Source: Chlorobium sp. (lineage in GTDB: Bacteria; Bacteroidota; Chlorobiia; Chlorobiales; Chlorobiaceae). From it: 64,000 nt of DNA. Positions within the stretch are counted from its first letter, which is position 1. Every line of letters starts with the position of its first letter. The stretch is taken from the NCBI GenBank assembly GCA_028282595.1, contig JANQHQ010000014.1, positions 56,916-120,915 of the forward strand. Reading direction: 5' to 3'. The notes under the pieces were generated by a model, which worked only from the letters and a program-made list of their open reading frames with translations, searched no databases and was not told the origin of the DNA. Positions 8,589 to 16,893 of the stretch are shown in pieces. Position numbers and translations under genes: made by a program.

Positions 8589-9207
8589 GCTCTGCCCTGA
8601 GTATATTGTTCCAGAGTCGATTTCTTGCGTCACCCGGTTCTGTGAGGCGATAGGGCAGCACGTTGTGCCTTGGCAGGCACCTTCGCCTAAGCCCAAGACC
8701 GAAACCCAAGCTGAGGAATTACAGGAACCTAAATTGAGCGATTGTCGAGCATGCCGGAGATGCGAGGCACAGGGAATGCCGCTGTATCCCGACGTGTCGG
8801 GACACAAGTTCCCTGTAACGAAGCAGGTCCGGTGTGGTCGGCATTTCCCCGACAGGTCGGGATTTCAAAAAATGCGGCTCTTTATCAGTTTTCACGTTCT
8901 CTTGGGAGGTGAGGGATAATCTCTATACAAACACAGTATAACAGATTATTTTTAATAAACTTGCTATTATGGAGCATCCCGACGAGTCGGGACGTTCAGT
9001 TTAGGAGGAAAAAAAGTCAAGCTCAAAACACTGGAGAAATTGGTGCCTAAGATTTTGTTTTGTGGATAATCCGGCACACTGCGCGTGCTGAGCCGCAAAG
9101 TAATACCAAAATTAAAGTCCGAGTTTAACTTCGCAGCCGTAAATCGAGCTTGTAATTACTGCTCTTGCAGTCGCTTTTGACTGGACTACTAATTTCGAAC
9201 TAAGAGA
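8589..9207. other. Intergenic region of about 620 bp, mostly repeat-derived
   Basis: Divergent spacer between the acyltransferase and the PsiE-like gene. It contains the 278-bp repeat at 8728-9005. The flanks (8589-8727 and 9006-9207) have no convincing ORF, RNA gene or clear promoter that I can recognise; the AT-rich stretch 8930-8970 contains TATTAT at 8965. Confidence 0.6.
8728..9005. repeat. Repeat bounded by 13-bp inverted ends (MITE-like), long copy
   Basis: Starts CCTAAATTGAGCG and ends CGTTCAGTTTAGG, whose reverse complement is CCTAAACTGAACG: inverted ends with two mismatches. The left end continues ATTGTCGAGCATGC and the right end is GAGCATCCCGACGAGTCGGGACG. Both ends recur in the 94-bp copy at 21443-21536. 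Two further CCCGAC-type palindromes lie inside (near 8788 and 8850). No transposase is encoded. Confidence 0.7.
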
Positions 9208-9744
9208 ATGAACGCTATGACAGTGGCAGACAATAAAGAAAAACAATCCAAATCGATTCAATACCACGAAGAGTTGCCCTCAGAACATGAGGATCGGCTG
9301 ATCGGCATACTTCACGAAGTGATTCGTTTTACGGTCAGAGTTCTTGCGATTTTGATGGTGTTTGTTATAATCTGGGGCATTGGGGATGTTGTCTATGTCC
9401 TTTACTCCCGCCTGATGCAGCCGCCATTTCTTTTGCTCAATATCAATGACATACTTGAAACATTCGGGGCATTCCTGGCGGTGCTCATAGCCATTGAAAT
9501 CTTCATCAACATACGCCTCTATCTTGGAACAAATGTCATTCCTATAAAACTCGTTGTCGCAACGGCATTGATGGCGATATCTCGAAAAGTCATCATTCTG
9601 GATTTCGATAAAATCACCCCGGATTACCTTTACGGCACGGCTGCTGTCATATTCGGACTCGGTATTTCATACTTCCTTGTCAGCGGCGAATCGTCATGGG
9701 CCGGATTGTTCCCCTCTAAAAAAGAAAAACCGAATTCCAGGTAA
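9208..9744 (+). CDS. PsiE-like four-helix membrane protein (phosphate-starvation-inducible E family)
   Basis: 178 residues with four hydrophobic helices (about 46-70, 80-105, 113-130, 140-160) and the arrangement seen in PsiE-family proteins: LLNINDILETFGAFLAVLIA, then IEIFINIRLYL and a conserved VVATALMAISRKVIILD segment. The molecular role is not established even in well-studied bacteria. An ATG three codons later (9217) has better spacing from a GAGA sequence and is an alternative start. It is flanked by repeat-rich DNA and transposase debris, so acquisition by transfer is possible. Confidence 0.8.
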   Translation: MNAMTVADNKEKQSKSIQYHEELPSEHEDRLIGILHEVIRFTVRVLAILMVFVIIWGIGDVVYVLYSRLMQPPFLLLNINDILETFGAFLAVLIAIEIFINIRLYLGTNVIPIKLVVATALMAISRKVIILDFDKITPDYLYGTAAVIFGLGISYFLVSGESSWAGLFPSKKEKPNSR

Positions 9745-9785
9745 ATTGTCCTGATCCACAGAGTCTCAATGTGTTCCGGACAGTG

Positions 9786-9880
9786 GGGGAGGATTACGAT
9801 TCTATTCGCCCGCACAGTTCATTGGGAACACTGACACCGGAAGAATTTCTGGTTCAGCAAACGGAATTTTGCCAAGAACA
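9786..9880 (+). pseudogene. Remnant of an IS3-family transposase (OrfB C-terminus)
   Basis: About 30 codons reading EDYDSIRPHSSLGTLTPEEF then LVQQTE, the hallmark C-terminal end of IS3/IS2-type OrfB integrases (N-x-x-RPHSSLG-x-TP-x-EF). The DDE catalytic core is absent. The frame runs directly into an alcohol dehydrogenase fragment. It marks a decayed insertion sequence. Confidence 0.8.
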
Positions 9881-9907
9881 ACCGGTCTGGTGGTCGGGGG
9901 CACGTCC

Positions 9908-9990
9908 GGAGCCGCTTCGATTGACGGAGATGCCGGTTCCGGAGCCGGGGGACAAGGTTCTCCTGAAGGCGAGCGTCTGCGGGGGTTTGT
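9908..9990 (+). pseudogene. Fragment of a zinc alcohol dehydrogenase N-terminus
   Basis: Translated in the same frame as the transposase remnant this reads EPLRLTEMPVPEPG then DKVLLKASVCGGL, and closely parallels residues 26-52 of the intact dehydrogenase downstream (EPLRMTERDIPEPG, EVLLKVSVCGVCH). The DNA is also similar, with one extra codon in the intact gene (compare 11230-11309). It stops just before the zinc-ligand Cys/His segment. It is a leftover of a paralogue or of a partial duplication. Confidence 0.8.
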
Positions 9991-10005
9991 AATTCCGGGC
10001 TGCTT

Positions 10006-11001
10006 ATGTTGCAATCGATCGTTCGTGTTTTCTTCAGCCTTTTGCTTTTCCTGGGCTATGCTTTCGGGGAGGGTTCTTCGGCGGCAGCGTATTCGCTGCC
10101 GGACGGGCTTCGTGAGCGGAAGCTGGAAGTTTCCGGTAGTACGCGTCATTACCTGGAATATGTTCCTTCGGCTGTTCGGGACAAACCGCCGCTGGTTATT
10201 CTCCTGCATGGCGGGGGTCAGAGCATGCGCAAGATTTTTCGGAACAACCGGACCGACACGAGGAGATGGCTCGATCTTGCCGGGCGGGACGGGTTTGTTC
10301 TGGTGGCTCCCAACGGGACCAATCCGGGCGATGGCGACACTTCGGGGAATCGCCAGCACTGGAACGACCTGCGCGAGGACGGTGCGATAAATGATTTCGA
10401 TGCGGACGATGCAGGATTCATTCTCGCCTTGATCGACGAAATGGTGAAGGTACACGGTGTCGATCCCTCCCGCATCTATGTCACCGGCGCATCGAACGGC
10501 GGCATGATGACCTACAGGCTCCTTGCCGAGCATCCACTGCGTTTTGCCGCAGGGGCCGCCTTTATCGCCAATTTACCGGAGGCGCATGTGGCGCGACCTT
10601 CTCACGCCACGCCGATTCTTATCTGCAACGGCACCCTCGACCCGCTTGTGCCGTATGCCGGAGGGACGGTCTGGCGCAACCGCGGGCATGTCCGTTCCAC
10701 CGTTGCGACCGTGGCTTTCTGGACAGAGGTCAACGGGGTCAAATCCGCCGCCGAAACGGTATACGAAATGCCTGACCGGGATGCCGGTGACGGGAGCCGC
10801 CTTGAGGTGAGCGGGTTTGCGGATCCCGACGGGACGGTACGGGTTCTCGTGATCCAGGTCGAGGGAGGCGGGCATTACGTTCCGTCATCTTCAGCCGGGG
10901 AGCCGGGGCCGCTAGTCAGGAGGTTTCTTGGAGAGAGCCGGAACCGTGATGCGGAAGGGGCTGATCTGGCGTGGGAGTTCATGCGGCGGTTCAACCGCTG
11001 A
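10006..11001 (+). CDS. Secreted alpha/beta-hydrolase, PHB depolymerase / feruloyl esterase (LpqC) type
   Basis: 331 residues. The signal peptide is about 1-28 (hydrophobic VFFSLLLFLGYAFGEG, then SSAAA). The esterase fold shows LVILLHGGG (oxyanion region), the nucleophile in GASNGGMM (G-x-S-x-G), the Asp in NGTLDPLVPY and the His in GGGHYVPS. The family hydrolyses polyhydroxyalkanoate or hydroxycinnamate esters; the substrate here is not determinable. It lies between the dehydrogenase fragment and the intact dehydrogenase, with which it may be functionally linked (ester to alcohol to aldehyde), but that is inference. Confidence 0.88.
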   Translation: MLQSIVRVFFSLLLFLGYAFGEGSSAAAYSLPDGLRERKLEVSGSTRHYLEYVPSAVRDKPPLVILLHGGGQSMRKIFRNNRTDTRRWLDLAGRDGFVLVAPNGTNPGDGDTSGNRQHWNDLREDGAINDFDADDAGFILALIDEMVKVHGVDPSRIYVTGASNGGMMTYRLLAEHPLRFAAGAAFIANLPEAHVARPSHATPILICNGTLDPLVPYAGGTVWRNRGHVRSTVATVAFWTEVNGVKSAAETVYEMPDRDAGDGSRLEVSGFADPDGTVRVLVIQVEGGGHYVPSSSAGEPGPLVRRFLGESRNRDAEGADLAWEFMRRFNR

Positions 11002-11155
11002 TCCGGGGAACGGGGGACGCCGGACAGTAAAAAGCTCACATGTCAAAGAGAAGCGCTCGTTGACCGGCGTCGCCCCGCGGCGGCTTACGGAAGGCGGCTC
11101 TTGCCGTTTCGATTGCGTATCTTGAAGAAAGCGGTGTGCTTTCGGTAGTTCGAAC

Positions 11156-12214
11156 ATGCAAGCCTCTTTCGCGATGGAGACAATGAAAGCGTTCGTTATC
11201 GACCGGATTGCGGATGTTTCGGAAGAGAAGGAGCCGCTTCGAATGACGGAGAGGGACATTCCGGAGCCGGGGGAGGGCGAGGTTCTTCTGAAGGTGAGCG
11301 TCTGCGGGGTCTGTCATACGGAGCTCGACGAGATCGAAGGCCGGACGCCTCCACCGGCTTTTCCCGTCGTTCCCGGGCATCAGGTTGTCGGGAGGATCGC
11401 GGCCCTGGGAAAACGGGTGTATTTTCCCGGGGTCGGTTCGAGGGTCGGGGTCGCATGGATCTACTCGGCGTGCGGCCGGTGCGAGCAGTGCCGTCAGGGA
11501 AAGGAAAATCTCTGCGCGGAGTTCAGGGGAACCGGGCGGGACGCTGACGGGGGGTATGCCGAATACATGATCGCCAGGGCAAGCTACGTCTATCCGCTTC
11601 CCGACTGTTTTTCCGATACCGAGGCGGCTCCGTTGCTCTGTGCGGGAGCCGTCGGCTACCGTGCCCTGAAACTGCTGAACGTCAGGAACGGCAATCCGCT
11701 GGGCATGACCGGCTTCGGTGCTTCGGCGCATCTTGTTCTCAAGCTCGCCATGTTTCTTTATCCCGATTCGCCGGTATACGTGTTCGCGCGCAGCTGGGAG
11801 GAGCGGGAATTCGCCCTGAAGCTCGGCGCCGTCTGGGCCGGCGATACCACGGACAGGTCGCCCGAGCCGCTGGCAGGGATTATCGACACCACCCCGGTAT
11901 GGCTGCCTCCGGTGGCGGCGCTCGAAAATCTCGAACCGGGGGGACGTCTGGTGATCAACGCCATAACCAAGGAGTCCGCCGACCAGGAGGTGCTCACGAA
12001 ACTCAATTACGTGACGCACCTCTGGATGGAGAAGGAGATCAAAAGCGTGGCCAACATCACCCGCGCCGATGTTACGGAATTCCTTGAAATAGCCGAGGCC
12101 ATGGCGTTGAAGCCGGAGGTGCAGGTCTATCCCTTCGCCGACGCCAACAGGGCGTTGGCGGACATCAAGAAGCGCCGCATCAGGGGCGCGAAGGTGTTGC
12201 GGATAGCCCGCTGA
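11156..12214 (+). CDS. Zinc-dependent alcohol dehydrogenase family protein
   Basis: Medium-chain dehydrogenase/reductase, about 350 residues. The catalytic-zinc Cys is in VSVCGVCHTELDE, His in VVPGHQVVG, and the structural-zinc cysteines are in CGRCEQCRQGKENLC. The nucleotide-binding region (about 180-300) has TGFGASAHLVLKLA in place of a textbook GxGxxG, as in the AdhP-like/ZADH-acrylyl branch. ATGs at 11174 and 11183 are alternative starts; the latter begins MKAFVID like most family members. The zupT-like gene converges with a 2-bp gap. Confidence 0.9.
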   Translation: MQASFAMETMKAFVIDRIADVSEEKEPLRMTERDIPEPGEGEVLLKVSVCGVCHTELDEIEGRTPPPAFPVVPGHQVVGRIAALGKRVYFPGVGSRVGVAWIYSACGRCEQCRQGKENLCAEFRGTGRDADGGYAEYMIARASYVYPLPDCFSDTEAAPLLCAGAVGYRALKLLNVRNGNPLGMTGFGASAHLVLKLAMFLYPDSPVYVFARSWEEREFALKLGAVWAGDTTDRSPEPLAGIIDTTPVWLPPVAALENLEPGGRLVINAITKESADQEVLTKLNYVTHLWMEKEIKSVANITRADVTEFLEIAEAMALKPEVQVYPFADANRALADIKKRRIRGAKVLRIAR

Positions 12215-12216
12215 TC

Positions 12217-13023
12217 CTACGTGAGCAAGAGAAGGCTGAGGGCCATGACGGCCATTCCCACCACGAGGCCCGATATCGCGATATGGTGCTCTCCGTATTC
12301 TTCCGCGGTCGGCAGGAGTTCGTCGAGCGAGATGTAAACCATTATGCCGGCGACGGATGCCAGAACGACGCTGAACACCAGGGGTGTCAGAAACGGCTTG
12401 AGCAGGAAATAGCCCATGAGCGCTCCCGCCGGTTCGGCAAGGCCCGAGAGGAAGGAGTAAGAGAATGCTTTCCCCCTGCTTTTGGTTGCGAAGTAGACCG
12501 GTACGGCTACGGCCATTCCTTCCGGGATGTTGTGCAGGGCTATCGTCGTTGCGATCACGATGCCGAGGCTCTGGTCCGAGAGAGCGCTGAAAAAGACCGC
12601 GAGACCTTCGGGGAAATTATGCACGGCTATCGCGAACGCTGTGAAAAGCCCCATGCGGTAGAGGCGGACTTCGCTGGGAACCGGGTTTTCGAGATTGCTG
12701 ATCATCGATATCTCGTGAGGGTTCTCATAGCTGGGGACGAGCGCGTCGATGAGCCCCACGATGGCGATTCCGCCGAAAAAAGCGCCGGTCGTAATCCATG
12801 CGGCGGTTTTTTCCGCGACTTCCATGAGAATGGCGTCGTGGGCCTCGGGCATGATTTCGACAAACGAAACATAGAGCATGATGCCGGCCGAGAAGCCGAG
12901 GGCGAAGGTCAGAAATTTTTTGTTGGTGTGATGAACCATCAGGGCGATGGCGCTGCCTATTCCGGTGGAAAGTCCGGCAATCAGCGTCAGTGTCAGCGGA
13001 ATGGAGATGTTTTCTGCAGGCAT
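12217..13023 (-). CDS. zupT: ZIP family divalent metal transporter, ZupT-like
   Basis: Inner-membrane importer of zinc and other divalent metals. 268 residues, eight predicted helices. The conserved helix-IV motif HNFPEGLAVFFSAL and helix-V motif ALHNIPEGMAVAVPVYFAT carry the metal-binding His, Asn and Glu residues. The N-terminus LSTGIGSAIAL and FALGFSAGIMLYVSFVEI are typical of ZupT. The 5' flank (13024-13200) is AT-rich (TTAATAATGATACAAATTAA near 13112) and shared divergently with the next gene, so a metal-responsive operator could be there, but I see no clear Zur or Fur box. Confidence 0.93.
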   Translation of the reverse strand: MPAENISIPLTLTLIAGLSTGIGSAIALMVHHTNKKFLTFALGFSAGIMLYVSFVEIMPEAHDAILMEVAEKTAAWITTGAFFGGIAIVGLIDALVPSYENPHEISMISNLENPVPSEVRLYRMGLFTAFAIAVHNFPEGLAVFFSALSDQSLGIVIATTIALHNIPEGMAVAVPVYFATKSRGKAFSYSFLSGLAEPAGALMGYFLLKPFLTPLVFSVVLASVAGIMVYISLDELLPTAEEYGEHHIAISGLVVGMAVMALSLLLLT

Positions 13024-13200
13024 GACATGGGTTAAGAGTTTATGGGAACGATGAAACGGGGTGTGCTCACTGTTTTTTTTTTGCCGCGATCAAGCGCCTT
13101 CGATTCCTGTTGTTGTTAATAATGATACAAATTAATAGCTTTTTACAAGAAAGGGACGATTGTCCGTTCAGCTGTTTTGCCATTCGCTACCCCCAAAGCC

Positions 13201-13860
13201 ATGCTGAGCGATATCCTGCTGATCAATGAAAAGCACCGCAAAGCCGCGGAGGCGATTGCGGAAAGGGTGCTTCTGGAAAAAGAGGCCAAGGAGGAAACCG
13301 TCCCCGGTTACCGGTTCATTGTTGCGATATCGGGCGAATCCGGCGCAGGCAAGTCCGAGCTCTCCCATTCGCTTGCGCAGGTTCTGAAAAAGGAAGGCGT
13401 CAGAGTCAAGATTCTGCATACCGACAATTATTACACCGTCGAGCCGCTGCAGAGAAGGGCGTTTCGTGAGAAAAACAATTTCGAGAATATCGGCCCGCAG
13501 GAGTACGACCGGTTTCAACTGCTGCGAAACATAGACGATTTCCGCGCCGGGCGAGCGGCCGATATGCCCTGTATCGATATCATAACGGAAAAGGTGGATC
13601 GCCTGATCACCGATTTCAGCGATATCGACCTCTTGATCGTCGACGGCCTCTACGCGATTGCAACCGAAGGTATCGACCTTGGCATCTACATAGAGCTTAC
13701 GTACCACCAGACGAAAACGAACCAGCTTGTAAGGGGAAAGGAACGCGGGGACGAGCATCGCTGGAAGGTGCTGGAAAAGGAGCACCGCAGCGCGCGTAAA
13801 CTCCGCAGACTCGCCAACACCTTTGTCGACAGGGAGTACAATGTTCTGTTTTGCGATTGA
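13201..13860 (+). CDS. P-loop kinase of the uridine kinase / phosphoribulokinase type
   Basis: 219 residues. The Walker A motif is GESGAGKSELSHSLA (about residues 48-62), followed by HTDNYY, the uridine-kinase-like substrate segment, and LLIVDGLYA as Walker B. The C-terminal part (TNQLVRGKERGDEHR) is basic, as in uridine-kinase-like proteins. Substrate uncertain: uridine/cytidine or a sugar. The ATG at 13201 is chosen over an upstream TTG at 13177. The histidine kinase begins 29 bp downstream, suggesting co-transcription. Confidence 0.8.
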   Translation: MLSDILLINEKHRKAAEAIAERVLLEKEAKEETVPGYRFIVAISGESGAGKSELSHSLAQVLKKEGVRVKILHTDNYYTVEPLQRRAFREKNNFENIGPQEYDRFQLLRNIDDFRAGRAADMPCIDIITEKVDRLITDFSDIDLLIVDGLYAIATEGIDLGIYIELTYHQTKTNQLVRGKERGDEHRWKVLEKEHRSARKLRRLANTFVDREYNVLFCD

Positions 13861-13889
13861 CTCCGGTGTCGGGACCGTACTGTGAAGCC

Positions 13890-16106
13890 ATGCACTCTTC
13901 CGGAGAAAAAGCCACCGTTCTGATTGCCGACGACAATTCGGTGATGCGTACGTTTGCATCCCATGTCGTCGAGAAGCTCGGTTACGGCGTCGTCGCCGTT
14001 TCGAACGGCGACGACGCGGTCGCGCGCATCGAAGAGGGCGGGTACGACGTGCTGCTGCTCGATCTCAGCATGCCCGGGAAGAGCGGAATCGAGGTGCTCG
14101 AATACGTTGTCGAGCACGGTTATCACCTGCCGGTCGTCATGATTTCCGGTACGGGAGATATCGAACAAGCCGTTCACTGCATCAAACTCGGTGCTTACGA
14201 GTACCTGACCAAACCGATCGACACGAACCGCCTCGAAATCACCCTGAAGAACGCCCTGTCCGAGTCCGATCTGAAGCAGAAAGTCAAGCTTCTCACGGCC
14301 GCGATGGAGCAGAGCCCCGTGTCGATAGCCATAACCGATACCGAGGGGTCGATCGAATATGTCAACCCTTCGTTTTCCAGGAATACCGGCTACAGCAGGG
14401 AAGAGGCGATGGGGGAAAACGTCAATATCCTCAAGTCCGGCGAGCACTCCGATGCGTTTTACAAGGAGCTCTGGGAGACGATCACCAGGGGCGAGGTGTG
14501 GCAGGGCGAGTTTCACAACAAAAAGAAATCCGGTGAGCTCTTCTGGGAGCAGGCGGTTATCAGTCCCGTGACTATCGACGCCCGCGAGATTTCCTACTTT
14601 CTCGCCCTCAAGGAGGATATCACGGAACAGAAGAGAAACCGTGAAGCCCTTGCCGAAAGTGAACAGCGTTTCAGGGACCTTGCCGATCTTCTTCCGCAGC
14701 CGGTTTTCGAGACCGACGTTCGGGGGAACGTAACCTATTCGAATCGTGCCGGGTTCGATGTTTTCGGCTATACTCCGGACGATTTTCACAACGGGCTCAA
14801 CGCATTGCAGATTTACGCGCCGGAGGAGCGCGAGCGTGTCCGGGAAAACATGGGGGGCAGGCTTTCCGGTTCGGATGTTCCTCCCAACGAGTATACGGCG
14901 CAGAAAAAGGACGGAACGAGGTTTCCCGTTCTCGTCTACAGCGCTCCGATCATGAGGAAAGGAGAAGTTGCCGGACTTCGCGGGATCATACTCGATATCA
15001 CGCACCGTAAACGGGTTGAACAGTCGCTTCGTGACAATCAGGAAAAATACCGCAATCTTTTCCAGGCGGTTCCGGATGCGGTCGTCGTCGCCGACGCCGA
15101 CACGGGAGCCATTGTAGAGTGGAACCGGACCGCACTCCTGTTCTTCGGGTACTCTGAAAAGGAGCTTGCCGCAATGAACATCGGGGCACTCTATCCCGAC
15201 GATCTCCGCGAGGAGCCGCCCGGCTACTTCAGAGAGCTTGCCGCAACGAAGAACGGTTCGGTTCAGACGAGAATCATGACCAGGGACGGTTTTCTCGTCG
15301 ATGTCGACGTTTCGACCGCTCTTGTTGAAACGGCCCGGCATAAACGTGTTCTGGGCATATTCCGGGACATCTCCGAGCAGAAGAAGTCCGAACAGCTTAT
15401 TCAGGAAAACATCAGGCTGAAAAACGACTTTATTTCGAACGTTTCGCACGAACTGCGGACACCCCTGTTTTCCATTCTCGGCTTTTCCTCCACACTGCTT
15501 CGCGACAGGGACGATCTCGACCGGGAGACCGTGGACGAGTTTCTCGGCATTATCCACGAAGAAAGCACACGACTCGCCTCGCTCATCGAGGACGTGCTGA
15601 CGATTTCGCGCATCGATTCCGGCAAGGTGGTGTTCAAGAAAAGTCCTCTCGACCCGGCTGAAATCCTTGGGACGGCTTGCAGAAGCATGAAGATCCGGGC
15701 GGATGAAAAGCAGGTCGACCTGCTGCTGAATCTCTATGGAAACGCCATGCAGGTACTGGCGGACGGCGACGCTCTCAAGCAGGTCGCCATCAATCTCATA
15801 GGCAACGCGATCAAGTTCACTCCTCCGGGCGGCGGCGTTCGCGCTTCCCTGGTCACCGAAAACGGTTTCATGCGGTTCTCGGTCCAGGACGACGGCCCGG
15901 GCATTCCCGAAGACGATCTGGAGAAGATTTTCGATAAATTCTACCGGGTCGAGAAGCCGGGAGAGGAAATCGAGGGGACCGGGCTGGGGCTGTCGATCGT
16001 CAGGGAAATCGTTCACGCTCACGGGGGCAGCGTCGAAGCAAAGAACAGGGAAGGCGGCGGTGCGATTTTCATCGTCCGTATCCCCCTGTTCTCTTCAAAT
16101 GGATAG
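13890..16106 (+). CDS. Hybrid sensor histidine kinase: REC-PAS-PAS-PAS-HisKA-HATPase
   Basis: 738 residues without membrane segments, so probably cytoplasmic. N-terminal receiver (about 7-122) with ADDN and phospho-acceptor Asp58 in LLLDLSMPG and the Lys in EYLTKPID. PAS domains at about 140-255 (followed by a PAC-like DITEQKR), 265-380 (DITHRKR) and 385-505. HisKA has His520 in VSHELRTP. HATPase has the N box NLIGNAIKF, DDGPGIPEDD and GTGLGLSI. Receiver-first architecture implies the kinase is itself a phosphorelay target. Two receiver genes follow closely. Signal unknown. The ATG at 13890 is preferred to a TTG at 13851 inside the preceding gene. Confidence 0.93.
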   Translation: MHSSGEKATVLIADDNSVMRTFASHVVEKLGYGVVAVSNGDDAVARIEEGGYDVLLLDLSMPGKSGIEVLEYVVEHGYHLPVVMISGTGDIEQAVHCIKLGAYEYLTKPIDTNRLEITLKNALSESDLKQKVKLLTAAMEQSPVSIAITDTEGSIEYVNPSFSRNTGYSREEAMGENVNILKSGEHSDAFYKELWETITRGEVWQGEFHNKKKSGELFWEQAVISPVTIDAREISYFLALKEDITEQKRNREALAESEQRFRDLADLLPQPVFETDVRGNVTYSNRAGFDVFGYTPDDFHNGLNALQIYAPEERERVRENMGGRLSGSDVPPNEYTAQKKDGTRFPVLVYSAPIMRKGEVAGLRGIILDITHRKRVEQSLRDNQEKYRNLFQAVPDAVVVADADTGAIVEWNRTALLFFGYSEKELAAMNIGALYPDDLREEPPGYFRELAATKNGSVQTRIMTRDGFLVDVDVSTALVETARHKRVLGIFRDISEQKKSEQLIQENIRLKNDFISNVSHELRTPLFSILGFSSTLLRDRDDLDRETVDEFLGIIHEESTRLASLIEDVLTISRIDSGKVVFKKSPLDPAEILGTACRSMKIRADEKQVDLLLNLYGNAMQVLADGDALKQVAINLIGNAIKFTPPGGGVRASLVTENGFMRFSVQDDGPGIPEDDLEKIFDKFYRVEKPGEEIEGTGLGLSIVREIVHAHGGSVEAKNREGGGAIFIVRIPLFSSNG

Positions 16107-16114
16107 GAGATGCA

Positions 16115-16489
16115 ATGGAACCCTCCCGGAAAACAATTCTGGTCGTCGACGATCAGCCGAGTACAAGGCGTCTTATCGGCTATGCGCTGGAGAAGGCCGG
16201 TTACCGAGTCGTGACGGCGGTCAACGGTCTGGATGCGCTCGAACACTGCTCCCGGTTTCTTCCCGACCTCATTCTCTGCGACATCATGATGCCGGAAATG
16301 AACGGGCTCGAGTTCCGGGAAAAGCTGCTCGAGCATCAAACCCTGAAAACGGTGCCGTTCGTTTTTCTTTCCGCCAGGGCGCAGACCGAGGAGGTGCTCG
16401 AGGCAAGGAAACTTTCGCCCCAGGGATACATAACCAAACCGGTCGAACCCGATACGATTCTGGAAACGGTTAAACGGTGTCTGGCATGA
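16115..16489 (+). CDS. Single-domain response regulator (CheY-like), first of pair
   Basis: 124 residues, receiver domain only. DDQ acidic pocket near the N-terminus, Asp56 in LILCDIMMPEMNG, Ser/Thr in FVFLSARAQ and Lys in YITKPVEPD. TAGGAGATGCA supplies an SD ahead of the ATG. Eight bp after the hybrid kinase and overlapping the next receiver by 4 bp, so translationally coupled. No output domain, so it probably acts as a phosphate shuttle or by protein contact. Confidence 0.92.
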   Translation: MEPSRKTILVVDDQPSTRRLIGYALEKAGYRVVTAVNGLDALEHCSRFLPDLILCDIMMPEMNGLEFREKLLEHQTLKTVPFVFLSARAQTEEVLEARKLSPQGYITKPVEPDTILETVKRCLA

Positions 16490-16857
16490 AGCGCCCTCTG
16501 GTTCTCGTTATCGACGATTCGGCGAACATCAGGAGGCTGCTTTTGCACAATCTCGGCAAGAGATTCGACGTGCTGGCCGCGGAGAGTGCGCGGGCGGCCC
16601 TCGATCTGCTCGAGGAAGGGCGCGTTCCCGATCTCATGATTGTCGATGTCGCCATGCCCGGCATGGACGGTTTTTCTTTCGTCGAACAGGTCAAAGGCGA
16701 CCCGTTTCTCAAGGCGGTGCCGGTCGTCATGCTGACGGCGAGGGACAAAAGCGGCGACAAGGAGAGAGGGTTGAGACTCGGGGCCGACGACTATCTCACC
16801 AAGCCGTTCAATACCGAAGATCTTACCGCGAGAATAGAAAACCTGCTCGGCCTGTGA
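16486..16857 (+). CDS. Single-domain response regulator (CheY-like), second of pair
   Basis: 123 residues, receiver only: IDDS, Asp54 in LMIVDVAMPGMDG, VVMLTARD and DDYLTKPFN. The ATG overlaps the previous stop codon (ATGA). An in-frame GTG nine bases upstream (16477) is an alternative. Together with the hybrid kinase and the first receiver it forms a multi-receiver relay of at least three phospho-acceptor Asp residues in one operon. Confidence 0.92.
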   Translation: MKRPLVLVIDDSANIRRLLLHNLGKRFDVLAAESARAALDLLEEGRVPDLMIVDVAMPGMDGFSFVEQVKGDPFLKAVPVVMLTARDKSGDKERGLRLGADDYLTKPFNTEDLTARIENLLGL

Positions 16858-16893
16858 GGGAGAGTGAATGGTTACGATGTACGGTCGCGGGGA

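Noticed and set aside
8589..8807. N-terminal extension of the acyltransferase
   Set aside because: The extension runs into the inverted-repeat element at 8728 and lacks hydrophobic or conserved sequence; the family starts at the RxxDVDWLRT segment.
13686..16022. Very long minus-strand frame (778 residues) opposite the histidine kinase
   Set aside because: The plus strand encodes unmistakable REC, PAS, HisKA and HATPase domains. The antisense frame is a by-product of high GC and codon bias and shows no motif.
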